Shown in pieces: positions 5,982 through 12,527 of a DNA stretch of 16,667 nt. A program made the position numbers and the translations under genes. The number at the start of each line of letters is the position of its first letter. Positions within the stretch are counted from its first letter, which is position 1. Source of the stretch: Archaeoglobaceae archaeon. Lineage in GTDB: Archaea; Halobacteriota; Archaeoglobi; Archaeoglobales; Archaeoglobaceae. The stretch covers positions 1-16,667 of the forward strand of contig JALVYA010000027.1 of NCBI GenBank assembly GCA_027038095.1, written 5' to 3'. A model generated the notes under the pieces. The model saw only the letters and a list, made by a program, of their open reading frames with translations, was not told where the DNA came from and did no database searches.

Positions 5982-6060
5982 CGGTGCAAAAAATTCTCTG
6001 GGGTTAATTAGTGTTAGCCTGTTGCCGGTCGCCGATGCTAACTGATCGGGAATCAAAAAG

Positions 6061-6069
6061 AATAAATAT
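6061..6069 (+). promoter_or_regulatory. TATA box of the COG2509 flavoprotein gene
   Basis: AATAAATAT is centred about 31 bp upstream of ATG 6096, placing the transcript start at or just before the start codon. No Shine-Dalgarno is present, so a leaderless message is likely. Read on the other strand the same box could serve larB. Confidence 0.5.
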
Positions 6070-6095
6070 GCTTGGCAAAAGCAGGCGACAAATGT

Positions 6096-7496
6096 ATGAA
6101 ATATGACGTAATAATAATTGGTGCCGGGCCCGGCGGTCTGTTCGCAGCTTACAGACTCGCTGGAAAAATGAAGGTAGCGATTTTCGAGATGGGCAGAGAA
6201 ATAGAGAAGAGAAAGTGTCCGAGCGATCTGGCCGAAAGCTACTGCCTGAAGTGCAAACCCTGCAATATAACCTCTGGAGTTGGAGGGGCTGGAGGACTTT
6301 CCGACGGAAAGCTGAACTTCGTAAAACCGGAGTATCCTTCGAGCTACACGGTCGGTGGGGACTTTCTTGGACTGATTGACGAGGAATACCTGCTCGAAAA
6401 AATGGACGAAGTCGACTACATATTTCTGAAGCACGGCGCTCCGGATGAAGTCTACGGAATGAACAACGAAAGGCTCGAAGAGCTGATAAAAAGAGCAAAC
6501 GCCGCCGGAATAGAGTTCGTACCCCTCAAGCAAAGGCACGTCGGCAGCGATGAACTGCCAAGGGTCATAAAGAGCATAGAGGACTACCTGAAGTCGAACG
6601 GAGTGGAAATACACACGGGAGTTACCGTTGTTGACATCAATCCGGACGAAAAATGCATTCTCACGGATAAGGGAGAAAAGTACTGCTACGACTACCTGAT
6701 TATCGCTGTTGGACGTGGAGGATCTGTATGGCTCGAAAAGTGGGTGGAAAAGTACAAGTTTGCCACGAGCAACAAGCCAAAGGCAATAGACGTCGGCGTG
6801 AGAGTTGAAGTTGCCGCTTCAATTATGGAGGAGATAACCTCTATAATATACGATCCAAAGCTCAGAATAAACACGAAGAAGCACGACGATTACGTAAGAA
6901 CTTTCTGCACGTGCCCGAGAGGATGGGTTATAAGAGAGGAGTACGGAGACTTCTGCCTCGTAAACGGACACAGTAAAGCAAAGGAAAAAACGAGCAACAC
7001 GAACTTCGCTCTTCTCGGTCACTACAGGTTTACCGAACCCTTCGAATATCCAAACGAATGGGGCAGAGACCTGGCAAAGATTACGACAAAACTCGGAGGA
7101 GGAAATCCGATAGTTCAGAGACTAAAGGATTTGAGACTCGGAAGGAGGAGCACTGAAAACAGAATTAAAAACAACAGGCTCGTTCAGCCAACGCTGAAAA
7201 CGGCAATTCCCGGAGATATAAGTCTTGCGTACCCCGGAAGGGTAATAGACGACATACTCGATGCACTCGAACAGCTCGACAGGGTAATTCCCGGAGTTGC
7301 GGGCGACTCTACACTTCTGTATGCTCCAGAGATAAAGTTCTATTCGTTAAAGCTCGAGGTTACGGGAGAGATGGAAACGAGCATAAAGAACATATACGCC
7401 ATAGGAGATGGAGCCGGCATAAGCAGAGGAATAGTTGGTGCTGCCGTTACAGGACTTATTGCGGCTGAGAGCATACTGAAAAAAGCGGGAAGGTAA
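6096..7496 (+). CDS. FAD-dependent dehydrogenase of COG2509
   Basis: The 466-aa flavoprotein starts MKYDVIIIGAGPGG, a Rossmann FAD-binding loop. Its signature is C41 and the cluster C50-x2-C53-x2-C56 followed by GVGGAGGLSDGKLN (61-74), characteristic of the uncharacterised COG2509 dehydrogenases. A second dinucleotide-associated segment, YDYLIIAVGRGG, lies near 200, and the C-terminal IYAIGDGAGISRGIVGAAVTG at ~435-456 closes the FAD site. The cysteine cluster could hold a metal or iron-sulfur centre or act in thiol redox. The substrate is unknown. An upstream in-frame TTG (6072) would add eight residues, but the TATA position favours ATG 6096. An ATG at 6092 is out of frame. It is divergent from larB. 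Confidence 0.85.
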   Translation: MKYDVIIIGAGPGGLFAAYRLAGKMKVAIFEMGREIEKRKCPSDLAESYCLKCKPCNITSGVGGAGGLSDGKLNFVKPEYPSSYTVGGDFLGLIDEEYLLEKMDEVDYIFLKHGAPDEVYGMNNERLEELIKRANAAGIEFVPLKQRHVGSDELPRVIKSIEDYLKSNGVEIHTGVTVVDINPDEKCILTDKGEKYCYDYLIIAVGRGGSVWLEKWVEKYKFATSNKPKAIDVGVRVEVAASIMEEITSIIYDPKLRINTKKHDDYVRTFCTCPRGWVIREEYGDFCLVNGHSKAKEKTSNTNFALLGHYRFTEPFEYPNEWGRDLAKITTKLGGGNPIVQRLKDLRLGRRSTENRIKNNRLVQPTLKTAIPGDISLAYPGRVIDDILDALEQLDRVIPGVAGDSTLLYAPEIKFYSLKLEVTGEMETSIKNIYAIGDGAGISRGIVGAAVTGLIAAESILKKAGR

Positions 7497-7516
7497 TTTA
7501 AATTAAAAATAAACGA
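7496..7516. terminator. A/T-run region between convergent genes
   Basis: The 22-bp gap between the flavoprotein and FKBP stop codons is almost pure A/T (ATTTAAATTAAAAATAAA). On the minus strand it provides a good U-run for the FKBP transcript, less so on the plus strand. Confidence 0.35.
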
Positions 7517-7518
7517 TC

Positions 7519-8331
7519 TCAGTCTTCACTTTTTTCTTCAGCTTTTCTAGCTTCTTCTGATTTTTCTGATGATTCTTCTGATTTAACCTCCTGTAAACCT
7601 TCACCTTCTTCATCTTCTTTCTCTGCAGCTTCTTCTTTTGCAGCTTCGATGAACTTCTTCTCTTCCTCTCTCGAAAACCTCTCGACGATTTCTATTTTCT
7701 CCACATCTGTGTACTTGAAGGCTCTGGAAATAGCATCGTACTTGCCGATTATGAAAACCTGATTCAGAGATGCACCTCTCGGCGGTATTACCCTGACAGT
7801 TTTATCCTCCACCTCAACTTCGACGTCCAGTCCCGTATACATAACAAACAAAGCCTTGATTTTTTCGGCGAGGTCTTCAACTTTCTCCTTTATTTCAACT
7901 TCAAAAATCAGGGTTTTTCCGGCGAGAGGGTGGTTGAAGTCCACTATTGCCCTTCTGCCTATAACTCTCTCCACAATTCCAACTCTGTTTCCGAGCCTCA
8001 CCTTCTGCCCCGGTCTCGGTCTTTCCGGGAACTTTCTGATACTCACTATCTCCCTCTTCTTCGGGTCGTACCTGCCGAAGGCTTTTTCCGGTGGAACGAC
8101 TATTTTGCCTTTGAATCCCACTTCCTTTCCCACGAGTTCTTCATCGAGTCCCCTGACGACGTTGCCCTCTCCAACGACTATTACTATGTCTCCGTACCTC
8201 GCATTTTCGTTGTAGAGACCGTACTCTTTCGCTATTTTTTCGTCCGTCGTGTCGATGATAGTTCCATCCTCAAGCTTTGCCGTGTAGCTAATTTTGATGA
8301 AATCACCCTGCTTTACTTCAGTCACGATCAT
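7519..8331 (-). CDS. FKBP-type peptidyl-prolyl isomerase, SlyD-like long archaeal form
   Basis: The 268-270 aa cytoplasmic prolyl isomerase/chaperone has the split FKBP domain: GDFIKISYTAKLEDGTIIDTT (9-29), VVGEGNVVRGLDEELVG (52-68), PPEKAFGRYDP (80-90), then the inserted IF chaperone flap (~91-127), and VDFNHPLAGKTLIFEVEI (130-147), which completes the barrel. Residues ~150-220 form the extra C-terminal domain of long archaeal FKBPs. From ~222 the tail is low-complexity Glu/Lys/Ser, longer than needed for the fold. Two starts compete: ATG 8331 has GGAGG only 1 nt away, while GTG 8325 (codon 3) has it at 7 nt, so GTG is the better ribosome fit. A TTTTTATA box lies at 8361-8367. Confidence 0.92.
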   Translation of the reverse strand: MIVTEVKQGDFIKISYTAKLEDGTIIDTTDEKIAKEYGLYNENARYGDIVIVVGEGNVVRGLDEELVGKEVGFKGKIVVPPEKAFGRYDPKKREIVSIRKFPERPRPGQKVRLGNRVGIVERVIGRRAIVDFNHPLAGKTLIFEVEIKEKVEDLAEKIKALFVMYTGLDVEVEVEDKTVRVIPPRGASLNQVFIIGKYDAISRAFKYTDVEKIEIVERFSREEEKKFIEAAKEEAAEKEDEEGEGLQEVKSEESSEKSEEARKAEEKSED

Positions 8332-8359
8332 CCCTCCTTTTCGGCTTGTTGCGAGTGTG

Positions 8360-8368
8360 GTATAAAAA
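8360..8368 (-). promoter_or_regulatory. TATA box of the FKBP gene
   Basis: On the minus strand this reads GTTTTTATA, about 33 bp upstream of the FKBP start. It gives a very short leader that still includes the AAAAGGAGGG ribosome site at 8332-8341. Confidence 0.55.
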
Positions 8369-8452
8369 CGTTGGGAGGTCAGAAACTAAAAGTTAACTGT
8401 GCAGTGAATGATTGAACGAAAAGCAGATAACGTCTAACGCCGAAGTACTTAC

Positions 8453-8605
8453 ATGGCTGATGAAAGCACGGAACCGGCAGACGATGAACTGCTGGAACTG
8501 CTCGCAAAGTCCCAGATAAGGGCGAACTACAGAAAGTCCCTCGGCAGGGAATACCTGAGAAAGAACTGGGACGAGGAAATAAAGAAAATATTTAAAAAGA
8601 AGTGA
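8453..8605 (+). CDS. small conserved-looking 50-aa protein
   Basis: The open frame ATG 8453 to TGA 8603-8605 encodes a charged protein: acidic N-terminus (MADESTEPADDELLELLAK), then a basic amphipathic half (SQIRANYRKSLGREYLRK) ending KKIFKKK. Base use matches neighbouring chromosomal genes, and its last bases overlap the end of the convergent 8592-9185 gene by 14 bp. No ribosome site is seen and no strong TATA box. The sequence looks like a genuine helical protein rather than chance reading, but I do not recognise a family. Confidence 0.5.
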   Translation: MADESTEPADDELLELLAKSQIRANYRKSLGREYLRKNWDEEIKKIFKKK

Positions 8606-9185
8606 TTTTCTTGTATAAATTTCCTTTAGCAGTGTGTATGGACAGGCCACACATCTCACCGGAGAGAACGTGTTCAAAGCCGTACTTCTCAGGCTCGATG
8701 GGACACTCTCTTTCAAGGTAGTATCCTCCGGTTACGACTTTTGACAGAGCTACCGACAGGTTTTCCTCGCTGCAAAGGCATCCGGCATTTGGCTCTTTAG
8801 GTAGAGGCACCTTTACGAAGTAAACACCCATTCTGTCGGGTAAAACCTCTGTTGCGTCAGCACACCAGTATTCGAGTTTAACTCTCTCTCCAAGAATTAA
8901 AGCTTCGAACCTCCAGGCCGGAAAACCCCTGTCAATCTTCTCCACGCTCAAGCTATCAGAAATGGAGTCGAGCTTGGCTTTTATGCCTGCCAGATTTACT
9001 TCAGGAGTGTGGGTGTCTATGAACACTACATCGTTTCCTATCAGTATGCCGTGCTCAACGTCATCGCTTGAACCGGCGTAAACAGAAGTGTGAGAAACCA
9101 CTTCCTCCACTTTTTCGCACACGTTTTCGAGAAATTTCTTCTCCTCCTTTTTGAATTCGAAGAGGTCAACCCTCTCCTTCAGCAT
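8592..9185 (-). CDS. uncharacterised cysteine-containing protein of the ccm operon
   Basis: A 197-aa soluble-looking protein with no signal peptide or membrane segment. Its ATG overlaps the last 20 bp of ccmF, and AAGGTG lies 6 nt upstream inside ccmF, so it is translationally coupled to that gene. It has six cysteines (C23, C108, C136, C138, C161, C179), including GCLCSE at 135-140. Motif-like stretches are HGILIGNDVVFIDTHTPE (45-62), GFPAWRFEALILGE (87-100), LEYWCADATE (104-113) and GGYYLERECP (153-162). The IGNDVVFIDTHTP segment with conserved-looking His/Asp, and the genomic coupling, suggest an accessory factor of cytochrome c maturation or a protein serving the same redox process. I do not recognise the family. 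Confidence 0.7.
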   Translation of the reverse strand: MLKERVDLFEFKKEEKKFLENVCEKVEEVVSHTSVYAGSSDDVEHGILIGNDVVFIDTHTPEVNLAGIKAKLDSISDSLSVEKIDRGFPAWRFEALILGERVKLEYWCADATEVLPDRMGVYFVKVPLPKEPNAGCLCSEENLSVALSKVVTGGYYLERECPIEPEKYGFEHVLSGEMCGLSIHTAKGNLYKKITSF

Positions 9186-11019
9186 CGACTACACCTTTGC
9201 GAGTCTTCTCTTCACGCCTCTGCAGAGCTGCGAGTATTCCTCCAGCTATGATGAGTATTGAGCCTATCCAGACAAAGGATACGAGGGGAACTACGTAAAA
9301 TTCAAAAGATGCCACTCCCTGCGGAGTAACACCACCCATTGCTATGTAGATATCCTCCAGCGGAAGGGAGATTATATCGACAGAGGCAACTATTCTATCG
9401 CTTCTCATCAGGTTGTAGATTATGAGCTTCGGATGCAATACTCCGACAAGCTTTCCGTCCCTGTAAACGCTCACGTAGGCAACCACGTCAAACTTTGCGT
9501 TTCCGTTCACTTCTCTAAACCCGTTGAGCTTTAAGGTGTAATCTCCAGCGTGCACGCTCTGCCCGACACCCATGTTTATGTTCGTGTAGCTCGATTCGTA
9601 CATCCACGATCCCATAACTCCGATGAAGAGCAGAATTAAACCGAGGTGCGCAGCTATGGCTCCAGCCCTTCTCAGGTCAATTTTTCTCGAAGAATACCCC
9701 TGTATCACTCCAGCGAGTGAGAAAACGAATATTCCGACGCCCAGAGAAGCCAAGCTGAGTTTCGTCAGAGCGAAGCATACGATTCCGGCGAGAGTACCGG
9801 CTGCTAAAGAGTACAGAACGCTTTTCCTCAGTATACTCTCCCTGTAAGCAACGACGCATACACCCAGCAAAACGACGAGTGCGGTTCCAAGCGGTATCTC
9901 AATGTGTCTGTAGAAACTTCTGGTCACAGATGCGTGCATGAGCAGGGGCGTCAGCGTTCCGACGAGAACGGTTACGGTCGAAAGGGCAAAGATGAGTACG
10001 CTTCCCTGAATGAGTCTCTCCCTGAGCCTGTAAGAGTGATAGCACTTGAAGAAGTCTTTTCTCTTTATGTAAACGACAAATCCCAGCAAAAGTGATAGAG
10101 CAATTAAAACCATGTACGCGTAAGCCTCTTTATTTCTCGCAAAAGCGTGCACCGAACTTATTATACCGCTTCTCGTGATGAAGGTGGCAAGAATTACGAG
10201 GTCAAACGTGACGACTGCGAGTGCGTAGTTCAAAAGCTTCATTCCTCTCTTTCTCTCTTCTACAATCACTCCGTGAAGCAGTGCAGAGGCTGTAAGCCAC
10301 GGAAGCAGTGACGAGTTCTCCACGGGATCCCAGCCCCAGTAACCACCCCAGCCAAGCGTTTTGTATGCCCACCAGGCACCCAGCAGAATTCCAAATCCGA
10401 GAAAAGCCCACGCTACGAGTAAGTAGTTTCTGGCTCTCTTCACCCACTCTTCCCTGTAGTAAGTGGCTGCTATGGCAAATGCGAACGGAACGGTCATTCC
10501 AGCGTAGCCGAGAAAGATTGCCGGCGGATGAATTGCCATTTCAGGCGTTCTGAGAAGGGGATTTAATCCGTAACCCTCTGGAGGGTGAAAGCTCAGCCTG
10601 ACGAAGGGATTGGATGAAGTTAAAAGCAGGAAGTTGAAAAAAGCCGCCACGATGCACATTATGGCGTTGGCAAACGCGGTGACTTTATCCAGCCTCCTCG
10701 TGGACAGAACGATAAAAATCGAGAGGTACAGCAGCCAGAGAAGGAGAGAGCCCTCCCTTCCAGCCCAGACTGCGCTTATCGTGTAAACCAGTGGAAGGTG
10801 TGTATCGGAGTACAGGAAAACGTACCTTACGCTGAAATCCCTTACGAGGAAGTAGTAGAGCAGAGTGAAAAAAGACAGGAGCGTAAACGTTAAAATTGCG
10901 AAGTTTGCCCTTTTCACGATTTTCCGGGTGTCGTTTCCCCTGAGATACGCTATGGAGGAGGCTATGGAAGCAAGTATCCCGAGCATCGAACACACGAGGA
11001 ACGCGTAGCCTATGTCCAT
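9166..11019 (-). CDS. ccmF: CcmF, cytochrome c haem-lyase subunit
   Basis: The 617-aa polytopic membrane protein attaches haem, delivered by CcmE, to the CxxCH motifs of apocytochromes c outside the membrane. Key features: WAGREGSLLLWLL (85-97), IHPPAIFLGYAG near H164, the tryptophan-rich WWD haem-handling region GWGGYWGWDPVENSSLLPWL (223-242), and FITRSGIISSVHAF with H291. Many membrane helices surround these, a soluble loop follows at ~480-560, and a final helix sits at ~585-602. Length is near the bacterial family norm. It begins 28 bp after ccmE and overlaps the next gene, so the order is ccmE-ccmF-unknown. The ccmABC haem-export genes and apocytochromes are not in the window. Confidence 0.95.
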   Translation of the reverse strand: MDIGYAFLVCSMLGILASIASSIAYLRGNDTRKIVKRANFAILTFTLLSFFTLLYYFLVRDFSVRYVFLYSDTHLPLVYTISAVWAGREGSLLLWLLYLSIFIVLSTRRLDKVTAFANAIMCIVAAFFNFLLLTSSNPFVRLSFHPPEGYGLNPLLRTPEMAIHPPAIFLGYAGMTVPFAFAIAATYYREEWVKRARNYLLVAWAFLGFGILLGAWWAYKTLGWGGYWGWDPVENSSLLPWLTASALLHGVIVEERKRGMKLLNYALAVVTFDLVILATFITRSGIISSVHAFARNKEAYAYMVLIALSLLLGFVVYIKRKDFFKCYHSYRLRERLIQGSVLIFALSTVTVLVGTLTPLLMHASVTRSFYRHIEIPLGTALVVLLGVCVVAYRESILRKSVLYSLAAGTLAGIVCFALTKLSLASLGVGIFVFSLAGVIQGYSSRKIDLRRAGAIAAHLGLILLFIGVMGSWMYESSYTNINMGVGQSVHAGDYTLKLNGFREVNGNAKFDVVAYVSVYRDGKLVGVLHPKLIIYNLMRSDRIVASVDIISLPLEDIYIAMGGVTPQGVASFEFYVVPLVSFVWIGSILIIAGGILAALQRREEKTRKGVVDAEGEG

Positions 11020-11047
11020 GATCCTACCCTCTCAAACCTCTCAAAAG

Positions 11048-11446
11048 CTACCCCTTACTCAAAACCTTGCTGGTCGAATAGTTCTCCTCCGCAACCTTGT
11101 ACTTGCTTGGGCACTTGAGCAAAACTTCTCTTGCGTGGAAAATTCCGTTGTAGTAGCTGCCAACGACGACTGCAGGTATTCCTTCCTGGTAGTGGGAGAG
11201 TATGCCGTGGTAGATTACTCTCATCTCCGTTCTCCCGTCTGAAAGGTTGAACATCAGCGTATTGTTCGGCAGAATTTTTGTGGAGTTGGGAACTATCGTG
11301 CCGTTAACCTGAACGTTTCTCACCTCTCCTTTCGAAACCACGTAGCTTACGGTAACGTAGGGGCAGAGCTCACTCTTAAACGACATTGCGAGGGCAATGC
11401 CAAAAACTATTACAACAACACCCACGAGGATGCTGAGCTTTTTCAT
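11048..11446 (-). CDS. ccmE: CcmE haem chaperone, CxxxY (System I*) variant
   Basis: The 132-aa protein has one N-terminal membrane anchor (LSILVGVVVIVFGIALAMSF, 4-23) and an external OB-fold domain: VRNVQVNGTIVP (42-53), LMFNLSDG (64-71), VIYHGIL (77-83), IPAVVVGSYYNGIFHAREVLLKCPSKY (90-116). The covalent haem-binding residue is cysteine, C112 in CPSKY, with Y116, instead of the classical HxxxY histidine. This C-type CcmE is known from archaea and sulfate-reducing bacteria and goes with System I*, which lacks CcmH. The start ATG 11446 has a TATA box about 27 bp upstream and no well-spaced ribosome site, so the operon message is probably leaderless. Confidence 0.92.
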   Translation of the reverse strand: MKKLSILVGVVVIVFGIALAMSFKSELCPYVTVSYVVSKGEVRNVQVNGTIVPNSTKILPNNTLMFNLSDGRTEMRVIYHGILSHYQEGIPAVVVGSYYNGIFHAREVLLKCPSKYKVAEENYSTSKVLSKG

Positions 11447-11467
11447 CCTTTAACGGAAGGGATGGCA

Positions 11468-11479
11468 GATATATAAGTG
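11468..11479 (-). promoter_or_regulatory. TATA box of the ccmEF operon
   Basis: The minus strand reads CTTATATATCTG, a near-perfect archaeal box A, centred ~27 bp upstream of ccmE ATG 11446. This predicts transcription starting at the start codon. Confidence 0.65.
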
Positions 11480-11519
11480 TTTTTGCCGATTTACGAACTC
11501 GCTGAGGTTTTTCAGAAAG

Positions 11520-11543
11520 TCAGACAGAAAATCAGACAGAAAA
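11520..11543. repeat. tandem 12-bp repeat in the ccmE-trxB divergent region
   Basis: The unit TCAGACAGAAAA occurs twice head to tail (11520-11531 and 11532-11543). A degenerate copy, TTTTTCAGAAAG, comes just before it (11508-11519). It sits between the outward-facing ccmE and trxB promoters, 17 bp upstream of the trxB TATA box. This is a plausible operator for shared or divergent control. Confidence 0.55.
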
Positions 11544-11559
11544 GGGAAACAGAAACTAA

Positions 11560-11568
11560 TCTATATCC
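11560..11568 (+). promoter_or_regulatory. TATA-like box of trxB
   Basis: TCTATATCC is centred ~24 bp upstream of ATG 11587, with A-rich DNA before it. With no ribosome site present, a leaderless trxB message is likely. Confidence 0.5.
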
Positions 11569-11586
11569 TTACCGCATAGCTGAAAC

Positions 11587-12486
11587 ATGGAGTACGATGT
11601 TGCGGTAATCGGTTGCGGTCCAGCAGGACTCACCGCAGCTCTCTACGCCGGAAGGTACGGCATGAAAACGGTAATTTTCGAGAGCGTTCCTTCTCAGCTG
11701 TCAACGGTGCACTTCATTGAAAACTACCCGGGATTTGAGGGGAGTGGCTACGAATTGCTTGAAAAAATGAAGGAACAGGCTCTCAGGTACGCAGAACACG
11801 TTTTTGAGAGTGTCGTGGACGTTAAGAAGGAAGGAAACGTCTTCGTGCTGAAAACTGACTACTCGGAATACAGGGCCAAATCAGTGATTTTTGCCACCGG
11901 TGGCAGGCACAGAGAGCTTGGAGTTGAGGGTGAAAAGGAGTTTCTCGGCAGGGGAGTTAGCTACTGTGCGACCTGCGACGGTAACTTCTTCAGGGGAAAA
12001 AAGGTTCTGGTTATTGGAGGGGGAAACACTGCCGTGACTGATGCGATATACCTCAAGGAAATAGGGTGCGACGTCACCCTAGTGCACAGGAGAGATGAGC
12101 TCAGAGCGGATAAGGCGCTGCAGGAAGAACTGTTCAGGAGGAAAATTCCGGTTATATGGAACTGCACGGTTGTCAGGATAGAAGGAACGAACAGAGTTGA
12201 GAGAGTTGCCCTTCACGACAGGGTGAAGAATGAGGACTTCGTCGTTGAAGCTGACGGCGTTTTCATAGCCGTTGGAATGAGACCGCAGACAGAGCTCGCA
12301 GCAGGGCTGGGAGTGGAGAGAGACCACATGGGTTACATAAAGGTGGACAAGAAGCAGAGAACGAACGTTCCGGGAGTTTTTGCTGCGGGAGATTGCTGCG
12401 ACAACCCATTAAAGCAGGTCGTTACCGCCTGCGGAGACGGTGCTGTTGCCGCAAACTCCGCATTCGAGTTCGTGAAGAATATGTAA
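11587..12486 (+). CDS. trxB: thioredoxin reductase-like flavoprotein
   Basis: The 299-aa enzyme transfers electrons from a pyridine nucleotide through FAD to a CxxC disulfide and on to thioredoxin-like proteins. Motifs: FAD loop VIGCGPAGLTAALYAGR (7-23), IENYPGF (44-50), redox centre CATCDG (C127, C130), second dinucleotide loop VIGGGNTAVTDA (142-153), nucleotide-discriminating HRRDELRA (167-174), and C-terminal GVFAAGDCCDNPLKQVVTACGDGAVAA. HRRD followed by R suggests NADPH-type recognition but does not prove it. The usual GGQ before IENYPGF is replaced by SVPSQLSTVHF, a change near the FAD. It is divergent from ccmE; reducing power for cytochrome c thiols could link the two, though that is inference. 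Confidence 0.92.
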   Translation: MEYDVAVIGCGPAGLTAALYAGRYGMKTVIFESVPSQLSTVHFIENYPGFEGSGYELLEKMKEQALRYAEHVFESVVDVKKEGNVFVLKTDYSEYRAKSVIFATGGRHRELGVEGEKEFLGRGVSYCATCDGNFFRGKKVLVIGGGNTAVTDAIYLKEIGCDVTLVHRRDELRADKALQEELFRRKIPVIWNCTVVRIEGTNRVERVALHDRVKNEDFVVEADGVFIAVGMRPQTELAAGLGVERDHMGYIKVDKKQRTNVPGVFAAGDCCDNPLKQVVTACGDGAVAANSAFEFVKNM

Positions 12487-12490
12487 TATT

Positions 12491-12510
12491 AATTTTTTTT
12501 ATAAAAAATT
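12491..12510. terminator. bidirectional terminator between trxB and pan
   Basis: AATTTTTT (12491-12498) and AAAAAATT (12503-12510) are an 8-bp inverted repeat with a 4-nt loop, just past the trxB stop. Each strand has a long U-run, suitable for both the trxB and the convergent pan transcript. Confidence 0.55.
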
Positions 12511-12527
12511 TTATGAAATTAAAAACA

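Noticed and set aside
5982..6614. Long N-terminal extension of the larB frame
   Set aside because: This part is antisense to the flavoprotein gene, aromatic- and Ser-rich without LarB similarity; the LarB-like region begins after ATG 5981.
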